From: Variovorax sp.
Lineage (GTDB): Bacteria > Pseudomonadota > Gammaproteobacteria > Burkholderiales > Burkholderiaceae_C
Direction of reading: 5' to 3'
Assembly (NCBI GenBank): GCA_025352265.1
Contig: JANXTS010000027.1
Location: 18,193 to 82,192, forward strand
DNA: 64,000 nucleotides
Position numbers and translations under genes: made by a program. Below, piece after piece: positions 28,283 to 38,156 of the stretch. Position 1 is the stretch's first letter; every line of letters begins with the position of its first letter. The notes under the pieces are model-generated. The model was given only the letters and a program-made list of their open reading frames with translations. It searched no databases and was not told where the DNA came from.

Positions 28283-29785
28283 TCAGTCGAATGCGGTGAC
28301 GGTTACCTGCGCATCGGGTTGCGCGTCGAACCGAGTTGCGATGTGCTCGATCTCGGCCAGTTGATCCATCGCCTGCGAACACGCGAAGCCGTACTTGACG
28401 CGCACGCGCTCCGAAGCAATGCCGAGCGCATCGCGCGAGCGCTGCAAGAAGTCCGGCAACGGGTAACTCTGGCCGACCGCGAGGAAGTCCTCGACGACCA
28501 ACGACGGCGAGTAGCAGCGCGTCTCGCTGTGGTCGGGCCATCGAACGTTGAAGTGCATCACCGGCATGAAGATTTCCTTAGCGGATTGCATTGCAGGCGT
28601 CGCCGCACGCGACAGGCCTTGCCGATACAACATTGCGTGCCGATCGGCGCTGGCGGCCCAGCTGAAGCGCGCGCTCAGGCGAGCGGCGGAGCGTGCGATC
28701 GCCGTCGGGTCGCGGCTGTTCAGTGCGCGATCGATAGCGTCGGCAATCGACTGCGACTGCTCGGGATCGGCCCATTCGCAATCGGCGTCGGCGAGGTATT
28801 CGGTGAAAGGCGCGATGCGCGACACCACGACCGGCACGCCGCTGGCCAGTGCTTCGAGCACGACCAAACCGAACCCTTCGTTCAGGGACGGCATCGCGAC
28901 GACATCGGCCAGCCGGTAGAGACCGGGCATGTCGGCATCCTCCAGCGGACCGGTCAGCACGACCGACTGATTGCGACCGATCGACAGACCACTGGCCTCG
29001 GCCAGTGCCTTGAAAGCACGCGTGTATTGAGCATGGTCGAGCAGGCTGGCACCGCCGGCAATCACCAGTTGTGCACCGGGCCGACGCTCCCGCAACACGA
29101 TGAAGGCTTCAAGCAAACGGAGCGTGTTCTTGCGCTGTTCGACGCCGCCGACCGCCAGCACGACCGGTGCCCCCGTGCGTACGCCAAGCCGCAGCGCCAG
29201 CGCTGCATCGGCGCTTTGCGGCACAGATCCAAAACGTTCGCTGTCGACGCCGTTGCTCACCTCGGACGCATCGACCCCATGCTGACGACCCAGGATGTCC
29301 TGCCACAAGCGGCTCACGCAAAACACCTGGCGCGCCCGACGAAAGCCCCGCGCCTGCCAGAACATCAATTGCGGCGATGCGAAGACTTCGAGGTGATGAA
29401 CCGTCCGCACGAAGCCGTCGATGAGCCCTTCGTCCTGCAGGTTGGCCAGCGCGTTGCCGCCGATCGGATCGTGCGTGTGCAGCACGTCGAACGGCTTCGC
29501 CTCGACCAGAGCGGACAGATGCGTCGTGAAGGCTTCGATGCGTCCACCGACCATTTCAACCATGTCGTGCGGTGTGCCACCGACGGGCACGAGTTGCGTC
29601 GCGCATCGCACGGGCCTGAAGAAGCGTTGACCCGGTGTCGCCGGCGCCATCACGGTGACGTCGTGGCCGGCATCGTGCAATGCATGGGCGAGCTCGATCG
29701 TGTGGACCACGCCGCCGCGTGGGTTCACCGAATGGGTCAGCAAGCCAATGCGAAGCGGCCGTCGTTCCTCGAACGCTTCACGCAT
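28283..29785 (-). CDS. MSMEG_0565-family glycosyltransferase fused in frame to an MSMEG_0570-family nitrogen-starvation protein domain
   Basis: GT4-like N-terminus (LLTHSVNPRGGVVHTIELAHAL; MPSLNEGFGLVVLEALASGVPVV); C-terminal 94 aa MPVMHFNVRWPDHSETRCYSPSLVVEDFL...; no stop between them. Confidence 0.82.
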   Translation of the reverse strand: MREAFEERRPLRIGLLTHSVNPRGGVVHTIELAHALHDAGHDVTVMAPATPGQRFFRPVRCATQLVPVGGTPHDMVEMVGGRIEAFTTHLSALVEAKPFDVLHTHDPIGGNALANLQDEGLIDGFVRTVHHLEVFASPQLMFWQARGFRRARQVFCVSRLWQDILGRQHGVDASEVSNGVDSERFGSVPQSADAALALRLGVRTGAPVVLAVGGVEQRKNTLRLLEAFIVLRERRPGAQLVIAGGASLLDHAQYTRAFKALAEASGLSIGRNQSVVLTGPLEDADMPGLYRLADVVAMPSLNEGFGLVVLEALASGVPVVVSRIAPFTEYLADADCEWADPEQSQSIADAIDRALNSRDPTAIARSAARLSARFSWAASADRHAMLYRQGLSRAATPAMQSAKEIFMPVMHFNVRWPDHSETRCYSPSLVVEDFLAVGQSYPLPDFLQRSRDALGIASERVRVKYGFACSQAMDQLAEIEHIATRFDAQPDAQVTVTAFD

Positions 29786-30821
29786 GGGTGACCTGCACGT
29801 TGGAGTCGGCTTGTGAGGTTGCAGCCTCGCAGATAAACGCGTCGCGCTGCAGGTCCCAGAGCTCCTCCTGTTGCTGGCCTCGCCGGAGCACGAGCCTGCG
29901 CGTGTCGTCGACATCACCGACCACCGCAGCCGCCAGGTCACGCGCTTCGAAACGCGCGAGTACCGCGTCGACCTTGTCGGGCCGCACGGCAAGCACGAAG
30001 CCGTAGCTCGGAAACGATGTCAGCCAGCGCAGCATCGGCACACCGTCCGGCCGCGGAATGGCATTGATGTCGATCGTCGCGCCGACACCGGAGCACTCGA
30101 GCAGCATCAATGCCGTGCCGATGGCGCCGGCCATGCTGATGTCCTTGCCGGCATCGCAGAGGCCTTCTTCTGCGAGTAGCGGCAGGATTTCAAGATCGCC
30201 ACGCAAGCGCTCGCCGGGTGTCGTGGTCGAGGCATTCCAATACGGAAAAGGCTCTTCGTACGCACCGCGCAAATCGATGACCATGACGAGGCGATCGCCG
30301 GGTCGCGCATCGAAGCTCGTCAGCAGCTTCGTGGCGCGACCGAGGATCGACACCGCAAGCTGCGGCCGCTCGCTGCGGTTGTTGCTGTGCCCGCCGACGA
30401 TCGGCACGCCGTACTTGGCCGACGCCACCGCCATGCCCTTGAGCATGTCGTCGGCCGGCTGCATGCCCGCGCTCCACAGCGCGTTGACCACTGCCGTCGG
30501 CCGGCCACCCATCGCGTAGATGTCGCTCACGTTGACCATCACGCCGCAGTAGCCCGCGAACCATGGCATGCGCGTGATGAAGTCTTCGACCAGGCCTTCG
30601 ATGGCAAAGAGCAGATAGCCGCCGTTACCGTCCGGCATCGCCGCACAGTCGTCGCCGATCGGCACGGCTTGCGACAGGTCGGCTATGCCCCCCGGTAACG
30701 ACTGGCCCAGCGCGGTGACGATGTCGCCGATGTCGCGTTTGTGCGCGAAGCCGCGTGATTCGCGCAATGCGACGACGATGGCGTGCAGCATAGGTGCCCT
30801 ATCCACGACTGCTGCCCTCAC
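29778..30821 (-). CDS. Sll0787/MSMEG_0566-family AIR synthase-like protein (Nit1C cluster)
   Basis: IGDDCAAMPDGNGGYLLFAIEG, VMVNVSDIYAMGGRPTAVVNALW, VPIVGGHSNNRSERPQLAVSILG. Confidence 0.88.
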   Translation of the reverse strand: MRAAVVDRAPMLHAIVVALRESRGFAHKRDIGDIVTALGQSLPGGIADLSQAVPIGDDCAAMPDGNGGYLLFAIEGLVEDFITRMPWFAGYCGVMVNVSDIYAMGGRPTAVVNALWSAGMQPADDMLKGMAVASAKYGVPIVGGHSNNRSERPQLAVSILGRATKLLTSFDARPGDRLVMVIDLRGAYEEPFPYWNASTTTPGERLRGDLEILPLLAEEGLCDAGKDISMAGAIGTALMLLECSGVGATIDINAIPRPDGVPMLRWLTSFPSYGFVLAVRPDKVDAVLARFEARDLAAAVVGDVDDTRRLVLRRGQQQEELWDLQRDAFICEAATSQADSNVQVTHA

Positions 30822-31407
30822 CCTGCCCTGTCCCAGCGGGAGAAGGCAAAGAAGCAGACAGACGGGCGCGGCTCACGAAGCCGCTGACCGGGTCACGGCA
30901 CGGCGGATAAAAACTCAGGTCCGGCTGCATTTCCGCATGCGCCCGCCCATGGATCGTCAGCGTCCCTGTCGTACGCCAGTGCAGCTTGTGAAATAGCGCC
31001 TCGTTCTGCGACTGCACGTGCGCCATGAAGGTGTCGCATCCTTGCGCGTGCGCCCGTGTCACCGCCAGCTTGATCAGCGTCGCACCCAGATGGCCCTGGC
31101 TTCTGAACGCCGCGTGCACCGCCAACCGCGAGCCCCACCACACGCCAGGGGAGGGTTCATGAATGCGCACCGTACCCACCACCTGATCGGGCATGCCGCC
31201 GATGCACGACATCGCGACCAGCAACTGCGCCCGGTCGTCGATCGCATCGCGGTCGTCGCCGACGAAGATGCCCTGCTCGATGCAGAACACCGCGTGGCGC
31301 AACGCGTGCGCCTCGTCGCGCTCCCAGCGCTGCGCAGCTTCGCGCACGAGGAACCCCGTCGGCGTGTAGTGCTCTACCAAGTCGACGATGTCATCGATGC
31401 AGCTCAT
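30799..31407 (-). CDS. MSMEG_0567/Sll0786-family N-acetyltransferase (Nit1C cluster)
   Basis: ALRHAVFCIEQGIFVGDDRDAID, WWGSRLAVHAAFRSQGHLGATLIKLAV (GNAT). Confidence 0.87.
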   Translation of the reverse strand: MSCIDDIVDLVEHYTPTGFLVREAAQRWERDEAHALRHAVFCIEQGIFVGDDRDAIDDRAQLLVAMSCIGGMPDQVVGTVRIHEPSPGVWWGSRLAVHAAFRSQGHLGATLIKLAVTRAHAQGCDTFMAHVQSQNEALFHKLHWRTTGTLTIHGRAHAEMQPDLSFYPPCRDPVSGFVSRARLSASLPSPAGTGQGEGSSRG

Positions 31408-31436
31408 TGCGCACTCCGTATTCCGATGTCTTCGAT

Positions 31437-32555
31437 TCAGGATTCGTAGACCGACAACGACGAGCACGCACCGCACTTGCCGCAACCCGCCTTGATGTCG
31501 CTAGAACGCAGGTCGTTCGCCGCCACGCGTTGCCCCAACGGCTGCAGGATCGACTTCATGAACTCCGGCGTCGGCGCAGGATGGTCTTCGAGCGGTGTGC
31601 CGCTGATCGGCACGAACGGCACCACGAACGGGTACACACCCAGCGCCAGCAGTGTGTCGCAGATCTCGAGGATGGCTTCGCGCGTGTCGCCGAGGCCAGC
31701 GAGGATGTAGGTGCTGACCTGCCCGCGCCCGAACACGCCGACCGCCGCCTCGAACGCGCTCATGTAGCGCGAGATCGGCACGCTGGCCTTGCCCGGCATG
31801 ATCTCCTCGCGCACCGACTGCGTCAGCACTTCGAGATGCATCCCGAGCGTGTCGATGCCGGCCGCCTTCATGCGGTGGAACCACTGGTCGTCGTCCGGCG
31901 GCTCGCACTGGCCCTGGATCGGAATGTCGACCGCGGCCTTGATCGCGAATGCGCTCTCGCACAGGATGGCAGCACCGCGGTCGGTCGCGTTGGGCGTGCC
32001 AGTCGTCAGCACCATGTGCTTGACGCCGTCGAGCAGCACCGCGGCACGCGCCACTTCGGCCAACTGCTCGGGTGTCTTGCGCGCCACCGTGCGGCCGGCT
32101 GCGAGCGACTGACCGATCGCGCAGAACTTGCACGTCTTCTTGCGACTCTCGTAACGGATGCACGTCTGCAGCACCGTGGTGGCCAGCACGTCACTGCCGT
32201 GCAGCGTTGCGATGTGCGAGTACGGTATGCCGTCGAAGGTCTGCATCGAATAGAAGCGCGGCTGCTTCGGAAAACTGATGTTCGCGATGGGAATCGCGCC
32301 ACGGGTGATGGTGCTCATGCCCTGCGCGTCGGGCGCCTGCGCGGTGAAGGGCGAGTTCCAAGCGGTCGACGTGTGCACCGGCACCATGATCGTGTGACCG
32401 TCGACTGTGACGGCCTTGTGGTCCGATGGGCCGGCACCGCCGCGGCGGCTGGCCGCGCCGGCCGAAGGATCAACCAGCCGCAACCCGAAGGACTGCAACT
32501 CGGTCATCAGTTGCCGGCTCGACGGAGAGGTTGGCGTTGCGGTCGGTGTAGTCAT
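31437..32555 (-). CDS. MSMEG_0568-family radical SAM protein (Nit1C cluster)
   Basis: [36 protein letters not shown]-terminal CGKCGACSS. Start may be 32507 (MTELQSFGL). Confidence 0.88.
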   Translation of the reverse strand: MTTPTATPTSPSSRQLMTELQSFGLRLVDPSAGAASRRGGAGPSDHKAVTVDGHTIMVPVHTSTAWNSPFTAQAPDAQGMSTITRGAIPIANISFPKQPRFYSMQTFDGIPYSHIATLHGSDVLATTVLQTCIRYESRKKTCKFCAIGQSLAAGRTVARKTPEQLAEVARAAVLLDGVKHMVLTTGTPNATDRGAAILCESAFAIKAAVDIPIQGQCEPPDDDQWFHRMKAAGIDTLGMHLEVLTQSVREEIMPGKASVPISRYMSAFEAAVGVFGRGQVSTYILAGLGDTREAILEICDTLLALGVYPFVVPFVPISGTPLEDHPAPTPEFMKSILQPLGQRVAANDLRSSDIKAGCGKCGACSSLSVYES

Positions 32556-33546
32556 GGCGATGTCCGGTGGAAGAAGAAGAACCGAAAGAACCGTTGGAAA
32601 GCTCGGCGGCGGCCGGCATGGCGAACGTGGTCGTGGCAGGACGCTCGTTGATCGCCAGGCTCAGCAGTTCGGGCCGCGCGTAGTGGCCGACCGAATCCAT
32701 CATTCGTTTGCGCTTGGTGATCAGCGCCATGTCGAGGTCGGCGATGACCATGCCTTCGCCGTCGGTCAGCGGCGCTGCGAGGTGCTTGCCCTCAGGCGAG
32801 ACGATGGCCGTGTGGCAACCGCCGCGCAACGCCTTCTGCAAATTGGCATCCGGCGTGATCGCGACGATCTGCGCATCGGTCAGCCAGCCCGTGGCGTTGA
32901 CCACGAAGCAACCGGATTCGAGCGCGTGGTGCCGGATGGTTACTTCCATCTGCTCCGCGAAGATCGGGCCGACCAGCGAACCGGGGAACTGGGCGCAGTG
33001 AATTTCTTCATGCTGCGCCATCAGTGCGTAGCGTGCCAGCGGGTTGTAGTGCTCCCAGCAGGCCAGTGCACCAACGCGACCGACGGCGGTGTCGACCACC
33101 TTGAGGCCTGCCGCATCGCCCTGGCCCCAGATCATTCGCTCGTGATAGGTCGGTGTGATCTTGCGACGCTTGAGTGCCAGCGTGCCGTCGGCGTCGAAAA
33201 CGAGTTGCGTGTTGTAGAGGCTGCCATGGTCGCGCTCGTTGACGCCGAGCACCACCACCACCCCGCGCGCCCGCGCCCGCTCGGCCACGGCCCGCGTGAC
33301 CGGCCCCGGCACCACGACCGACCGCTCCATCAACCGGATGTGCGCCGGCCCTTGCTGCACCGGTGGCTGCACGAAGGAGAAGTACGGGTAGTACGGCACG
33401 AAGGTCTCCGGAAAGACCATCAGTTGCACACCCTTGCCCGCGGCCTCGTCGATCGCCTCGCACACCCGGTTCAAGGTGCCGTCGTGGCTTTCGAAGTCGG
33501 GCGAAATCTGTACAGCTGCGGCGCGGACGATGCGGGGCGAGGTCAT
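32470..33546 (-). CDS. Nit1-type nitrilase (Sll0784/MSMEG family, Nit1C cluster)
   Basis: [12 protein letters not shown] (Glu), [20 protein letters not shown] (Lys), [17 protein letters not shown] (Cys). Confidence 0.92.
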   Translation of the reverse strand: MTSPRIVRAAAVQISPDFESHDGTLNRVCEAIDEAAGKGVQLMVFPETFVPYYPYFSFVQPPVQQGPAHIRLMERSVVVPGPVTRAVAERARARGVVVVLGVNERDHGSLYNTQLVFDADGTLALKRRKITPTYHERMIWGQGDAAGLKVVDTAVGRVGALACWEHYNPLARYALMAQHEEIHCAQFPGSLVGPIFAEQMEVTIRHHALESGCFVVNATGWLTDAQIVAITPDANLQKALRGGCHTAIVSPEGKHLAAPLTDGEGMVIADLDMALITKRKRMMDSVGHYARPELLSLAINERPATTTFAMPAAAELSNGSFGSSSSTGHRHDYTDRNANLSVEPATDDRVAVLRVAAG

Positions 33547-33559
33547 GGCAGCGCGGCTC

Positions 33560-34042
33560 TTACAGAGTCCACGTATCCAGGATGAAGGCGTTGGCCTTGC
33601 GGTGCAGCAGCACGATGTCGAGTACGTCGAGCGGGCTGATCGGCACGATGCCGGGAATCAGCGAGCCTTCGCCGTGGCCGTACAGCGCCTGCAGCGCGAA
33701 GCGGCAGGCGTAGACCTTGCCGCCCTCTTCCATGAACTTGGTGATCTGCTTGTTGAAGTTCTGGTGGCCCGGAAAAGCCTCGTCGCCGAGTGTCGGGAAA
33801 CCACGCTGCACGCCGAGCGTGACGCCGGGGCCGTACAACAGGATGGTGGTGTCGAAACCCTTGCGCTTGAGCCGTGTGGCCTGCAGCAGATTGACGAAGC
33901 CGATCGAGCCCTCGAAGGCCACGGTGTGGAAGGTAACGAGCGCTTTTTCGCCGGGTTCGGCCTTGACGTCTTCGAAGACTTTTTCTTCGTAGTCGACGAG
34001 GTGATCGCCAGTGACGTTCGGTGCTTTAGTGACTTTGGGCAT
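33560..34042 (-). CDS. MSMEG_0572/Sll0783-family nitrogen starvation response protein
   Basis: [58 protein letters not shown]. Confidence 0.9.
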   Translation of the reverse strand: MPKVTKAPNVTGDHLVDYEEKVFEDVKAEPGEKALVTFHTVAFEGSIGFVNLLQATRLKRKGFDTTILLYGPGVTLGVQRGFPTLGDEAFPGHQNFNKQITKFMEEGGKVYACRFALQALYGHGEGSLIPGIVPISPLDVLDIVLLHRKANAFILDTWTL

Positions 34043-34138
34043 GGTGTGTTCCGGTTGAAAAGTTGACTGAAAACGAATAGGACGATGTGCTGCGCGCCCT
34101 TCGGTTTCGCACGCTCTGTGCCACTCGAAATTCGTGTC

Positions 34139-34422
34139 GATGCGATCAACCTGCAATCAATCAACAGCAGCGCGCCATCCGAGGCTTCGAAAAAGTTTCG
34201 ACTACTGTTTCTGACGGCTGGCTGCGCCAAGAACAGAGCTTTCGAGCCCTCTGCATGCACAGCGTTGATGCGCGCTTCATGCGATCAATGCACCCGATCA
34301 ATAGCGTTGAATGCACGCGTTCGAGGCGTTGATCGCTCCACACCGCGAGTGACCATCTCCGGCAGTCGGCACGAAAGCTGCATTCATCGATCGCATCCGA
34401 TGCGATCAACCGATGCGATCAA
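34139..34422. promoter_or_regulatory. Array of ATGCGATCAA-type repeats in the Nit1C/MocR divergent intergenic region
   Basis: GATGCGATCAAC 34139-34150; CATGCGATCAATG 34278-34290; GATCGCATC-C-GATGCGATC inverted repeat 34389-34407; perfect 13-bp tandem CCGATGCGATCAA x2 34397-34422. Confidence 0.65.
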
Positions 34423-34450
34423 TTCATCGTGAACCCGCCACGAGGAACAC

Positions 34451-35851
34451 ATGACCAAGCTCTCACAACAATGGCAACGCAAGCTCGAAGCGAGCAGCAA
34501 GCCCGCTTACCTGTTGCTCGCCGACCTGATTGCCGACGACATTCGCACAGGCCGGTTGACGGCGCGTGACCAGCTTCCCACGCTGCGCGATCTCGCGGCC
34601 GATTTACGGCTCAACTACACGACCGTGGCGCGGGGCTATGCCGAGGCGCGCAAGCGGGGACTCATCGACTCCCGCTCGGGCACCGGCAGCTTCATTCGCG
34701 GCAGTAGCCCCGCCCTGCCCTTACGTGGCGGCAGCGGTGCGGAGATGACGATGAACCTCCCGCCCGAGCCGCAAGACCCTGGCCTGCTCGGACGGATGCA
34801 CGAAAGCGCGGCCCGCGTGATGGCCGATTCGGATTTGTGGGATCTATTGCGCTACCAGGACTTCGGCGGCACCGTGCGCGATCGCGAGGCCGGCATGCAG
34901 TGGCTGCGGCCGCGCGTACCGGACTGCCGGCTCGATCAGATGCTCGTGTGCCCCGGCATCCACAGCGTGCTGGCAGCGGTGTTCTCGCAACTGGCACGGC
35001 CAGGGGAACTGATCTGCGTCGAAGCGCTGACCTATCCGGGGGTGAAGGCGATCTCCACGCAGTTGGGCATCCAGTTGCATGCGCTGCAGCTCGACGAAGA
35101 AGGCCCGATGGGCGATGCCTTCGAGCACGCATGCAAAACGCTCAAGCCCAAGGCTCTTTACGTCAACCCGACACTCAACAATCCGACCACCACCACCATC
35201 TCGCGTGCCCGCCGAGAAGCGCTGGCCGACATCGCCTTGCGCTACGCCATTCCGATCATCGAAGACGATGCCTACGCGATGATCCCGCGCCAGGTGCCGC
35301 CCACCTTCGCCAGCATGGCGCCCGATCTCACCTACTACATCACCGGGTTTTCGAAGACGCTGGGTGCGGGGCTGCGCAACGCCTACGTGCGCTCGCCAAA
35401 CGCGCGCCAGTCGCAACGTCTGGCCGGTGCGTTGCGCGCCACCACGGTCATGGCGTCGCCCATCACCAACGCGCTTGCCACGCTATGGGTCGAAGACGGA
35501 ACCGCCGACGAAATGCTGGTCGCAGTGCGCAACGAATCGAACGCCCGCCAGGCGCTGGCCGTGAAGCACCTCGCCGACCACGGCATCAACGGCTCCGATC
35601 AACAGACCGAGGGCTTTCATCTTTGGCTGCCGTTGACCTCCGCATGGAGCACGGTCGAGTTTGCGTCGTACCTGCGCAGCCAGAACGTCGGAGTGGTCGC
35701 AAGTGCTGCCTTTTCGACCGACGGCGCGCCGCCGGACGCAGTGCGCATCTGTCTCGGCGGGCCGATGTCGCGTGAAGAATGCGATCAGGCGTTGCGGCTG
35801 GTCGCCGATACGCTGACGCATCCGCTGCATCCGCATGCAACGGTGACCTGA
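34451..35851 (+). CDS. MocR-type (GntR HTH + aminotransferase fold) transcriptional regulator
   Basis: LTARDQLPTLRDLAADLRLNYTTVARGYAEARKRGLIDSRSGTGSFI; PLP Lys motif YYITGFSKTLGAGLR. Confidence 0.92.
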   Translation: MTKLSQQWQRKLEASSKPAYLLLADLIADDIRTGRLTARDQLPTLRDLAADLRLNYTTVARGYAEARKRGLIDSRSGTGSFIRGSSPALPLRGGSGAEMTMNLPPEPQDPGLLGRMHESAARVMADSDLWDLLRYQDFGGTVRDREAGMQWLRPRVPDCRLDQMLVCPGIHSVLAAVFSQLARPGELICVEALTYPGVKAISTQLGIQLHALQLDEEGPMGDAFEHACKTLKPKALYVNPTLNNPTTTTISRARREALADIALRYAIPIIEDDAYAMIPRQVPPTFASMAPDLTYYITGFSKTLGAGLRNAYVRSPNARQSQRLAGALRATTVMASPITNALATLWVEDGTADEMLVAVRNESNARQALAVKHLADHGINGSDQQTEGFHLWLPLTSAWSTVEFASYLRSQNVGVVASAAFSTDGAPPDAVRICLGGPMSREECDQALRLVADTLTHPLHPHATVT

Positions 35852-35976
35852 GGCTCGCGCCGACCTACACCTGGCCGCCTGTAGGCACACGCCCACGTGC
35901 GCGGGATGCGTTTTCCGGCAGCCGCAACGCAGCGCAGGCCGTTAACGTACGGATTCACCAGCACACGGAGACCTTC

Positions 35977-36054
35977 ATGAAAAGCCTCATCCTTTGGCTA
36001 TGCGGGGTCCCGCTCATTGTCATCATTGCTCTGAAGGTTTTTGGCGTCTTCTGA
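35977..36054 (+). CDS. Candidate 25-aa single-TM microprotein
   Basis: MKSLILWLCGVPLIVIIALKVFGVF; SD-like GGAG upstream; strong terminator 47 nt downstream. Confidence 0.5.
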   Translation: MKSLILWLCGVPLIVIIALKVFGVF

Positions 36055-36100
36055 GATTCGAAGAGTTCCTCCTCCCGGCGCCACTTTGGCGCCGTTCCAC

Positions 36101-36125
36101 AGCGCCCTTCGGGGCGCTTTTTTTT
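36101..36125 (+). terminator. Rho-independent terminator
   Basis: AGCGCCC-ttc-GGGGCGCTTTTTTTT. Confidence 0.85.
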
Positions 36126-36127
36126 AC

Positions 36128-36871
36128 TCAGAACGTTTCGCGACGAAGTTGTTGAACGTCTTCGTGCAGCGACCGCGCCCAACTGCGACGCTCCCGTCCA
36201 TACGCCGATTGCGGCTCGCCGAAGCGGACGATGGCCAGCAACGGCGGCGCCGTCAGCGTGTTCCACAGCGAGGTGACGAGGTTGTCGTCGTCGATGTAGC
36301 GCGGCGCCTGACTGGTCTCCCCGGTGGCGGCATCGGCAAAGCGAAGCGCAGCGGGTTGGATCGGCGCATCGGCTGAAATCGCAGCCTGCATCAGGTTGGC
36401 ATGGAACGGCAACAGCCCGTGGCCATCGCTGGTCGTGCCCTCGGGAAAGATCGCGATCAGGTCACCCTTGCGCAACGCATCGGTCATGTGATGCACCACG
36501 CGCAACGCATCGCGGCGCCGTTCGCGCTCGATGTAGAGCGACCCTGCGCCCGTCGACAACATGCCGATGAGCGGCCAGTGCCTGACGCCCGACTTCGAGA
36601 CGAAGCGCACGTGGCGCGTCGCGTGAATCACGAGAATGTCGAGCCACGACAGGTGATTGCAGACCAACAACACCGGCCCGCTCGCCGGAGGCTTGCCCTG
36701 CACCGTGAGTTGCACTCCCATGAGTGCCAGCATGCGCCCTGCCCATTGCTGCACAGCGACCTCGCGCTGCGTCGTCGTCATTGTCGGAAACTTGAAGCGG
36801 ATGGTCCACCAACCACCCAGTGCATGACCGACGGCGCGAAGCAATTTCCAGAATGCAGAGAGTTGACGCAT
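36128..36871 (-). CDS. 1-acyl-sn-glycerol-3-phosphate acyltransferase (PlsC-like)
   Basis: NHLSWLDILVIH (NHxxxxD), FPEGTTSDGHGLLPFH. Confidence 0.9.
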   Translation of the reverse strand: MRQLSAFWKLLRAVGHALGGWWTIRFKFPTMTTTQREVAVQQWAGRMLALMGVQLTVQGKPPASGPVLLVCNHLSWLDILVIHATRHVRFVSKSGVRHWPLIGMLSTGAGSLYIERERRRDALRVVHHMTDALRKGDLIAIFPEGTTSDGHGLLPFHANLMQAAISADAPIQPAALRFADAATGETSQAPRYIDDDNLVTSLWNTLTAPPLLAIVRFGEPQSAYGRERRSWARSLHEDVQQLRRETF

Positions 36872-36887
36872 GCGTTGAGGCGGCGCC

Positions 36888-38156
36888 TCAGCCGTGAACG
36901 AGGCGACCGGCAACGATCGTGTGGCGCGCACGTCCGCGCAGCGCATAGCCGCTAAACGGTGTGCTCTTGCCGTGGCTGCGCAGCGTCTCCGGCTGCACTT
37001 GCCATTCGATGTCGGGGTCGATCACACAAACGTCCGCCACACCGCCGGCCATCAACCGGCCGGCTCCGGGCGCAGTCAGCAATCGGGCCGGTGCCGATGT
37101 CACGACACTCAACGCGCGCATCAGCCCGACACCTCTCTGCTGCCCCCATTGCAACGCCAGCGGCAGCAGCAATTCGAGCCCCGTCGCGCCCGCTTCGCTT
37201 TCGGCAAAGGGCAGCGTCTTGGCATCGGCATCGACCGGCGTGTGGTCGGACACCAGTGCGTCGATGGTGCCGTCGGCCAGCCCTGCCGACAACGCGTCGC
37301 GGTCGCGCTGCTGGCGCAGTGGTGGGTTGAGCCGCGCACGACTGTCGAAGTAGCCAATGTCGGTGTCGATCAGCAGCAATGAGTTGATGCTGACGTCGCA
37401 GGTCAGCGGCAGGCCGGCCTCCTTGGCTTCGCGCACCAGTTGCACGCCGGCTGCACTCGACAGACGGCATAGATGCGCGCGAGCGCCCGTACTCTTCATA
37501 AGCTCCACGATGGTAAAGATGGCGATGGTCTCGGCCGCCACCGGTACACCGGCCAGCCCGAGTCGCGTCGCGAGCGGGCCGCTGGCTGCGACACCCTTTC
37601 CGAGGTCTCGGTCTTGCGGGCGCAACCATACGGTGTAGCCGAAGGTGCTCGCATAGAGCAACGCGCGCTGCAGCACCTGCGTGTCGGCCAGGGCCACATC
37701 GGCCTGGGTGAATCCGATGCAGCCGGCTTCGGTCAGCGCGGCCATCTCGGTCAGCACTTCGCCGGCCAGATTCCGGGTGAGGGCACCGAGCGGAAAGAGT
37801 CGTGCGCCGTTTTGTTTGGAAGCACGAAAACGCAGCATCTCGATCAGGCCAGGTTCGTCGAGCACGGGATCGGTGTCGGGCAGGCAGACCAAGCTCGTCA
37901 CCCCGCCTGCGACCGCCGCGGCCATCTCGCTTCCGAGCATGCCCTCGTGCTCGTAGCCCGGCTCGCGCAGCCGCGCTGCAAGATCGACCAGACCGGGCAC
38001 CACGATGCAGCCCGCCGCATCGATGGTGCGATCGGCCTGGAAGCCCGAAACGTCGCCGATGCCAAAGACCTTGCCGTCGGCCAACGCAACATCGGCTCGT
38101 TGGTCGAAGTCCGAAGCCGGATCGACGACGCGGCCGTTTGCAATGAGGATGTTCAT
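36888..38156 (-). CDS. pyrC: Dihydroorotase
   Basis: [70 protein letters not shown] overlap with pyrB. Confidence 0.9.
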   Translation of the reverse strand: MNILIANGRVVDPASDFDQRADVALADGKVFGIGDVSGFQADRTIDAAGCIVVPGLVDLAARLREPGYEHEGMLGSEMAAAVAGGVTSLVCLPDTDPVLDEPGLIEMLRFRASKQNGARLFPLGALTRNLAGEVLTEMAALTEAGCIGFTQADVALADTQVLQRALLYASTFGYTVWLRPQDRDLGKGVAASGPLATRLGLAGVPVAAETIAIFTIVELMKSTGARAHLCRLSSAAGVQLVREAKEAGLPLTCDVSINSLLLIDTDIGYFDSRARLNPPLRQQRDRDALSAGLADGTIDALVSDHTPVDADAKTLPFAESEAGATGLELLLPLALQWGQQRGVGLMRALSVVTSAPARLLTAPGAGRLMAGGVADVCVIDPDIEWQVQPETLRSHGKSTPFSGYALRGRARHTIVAGRLVHG

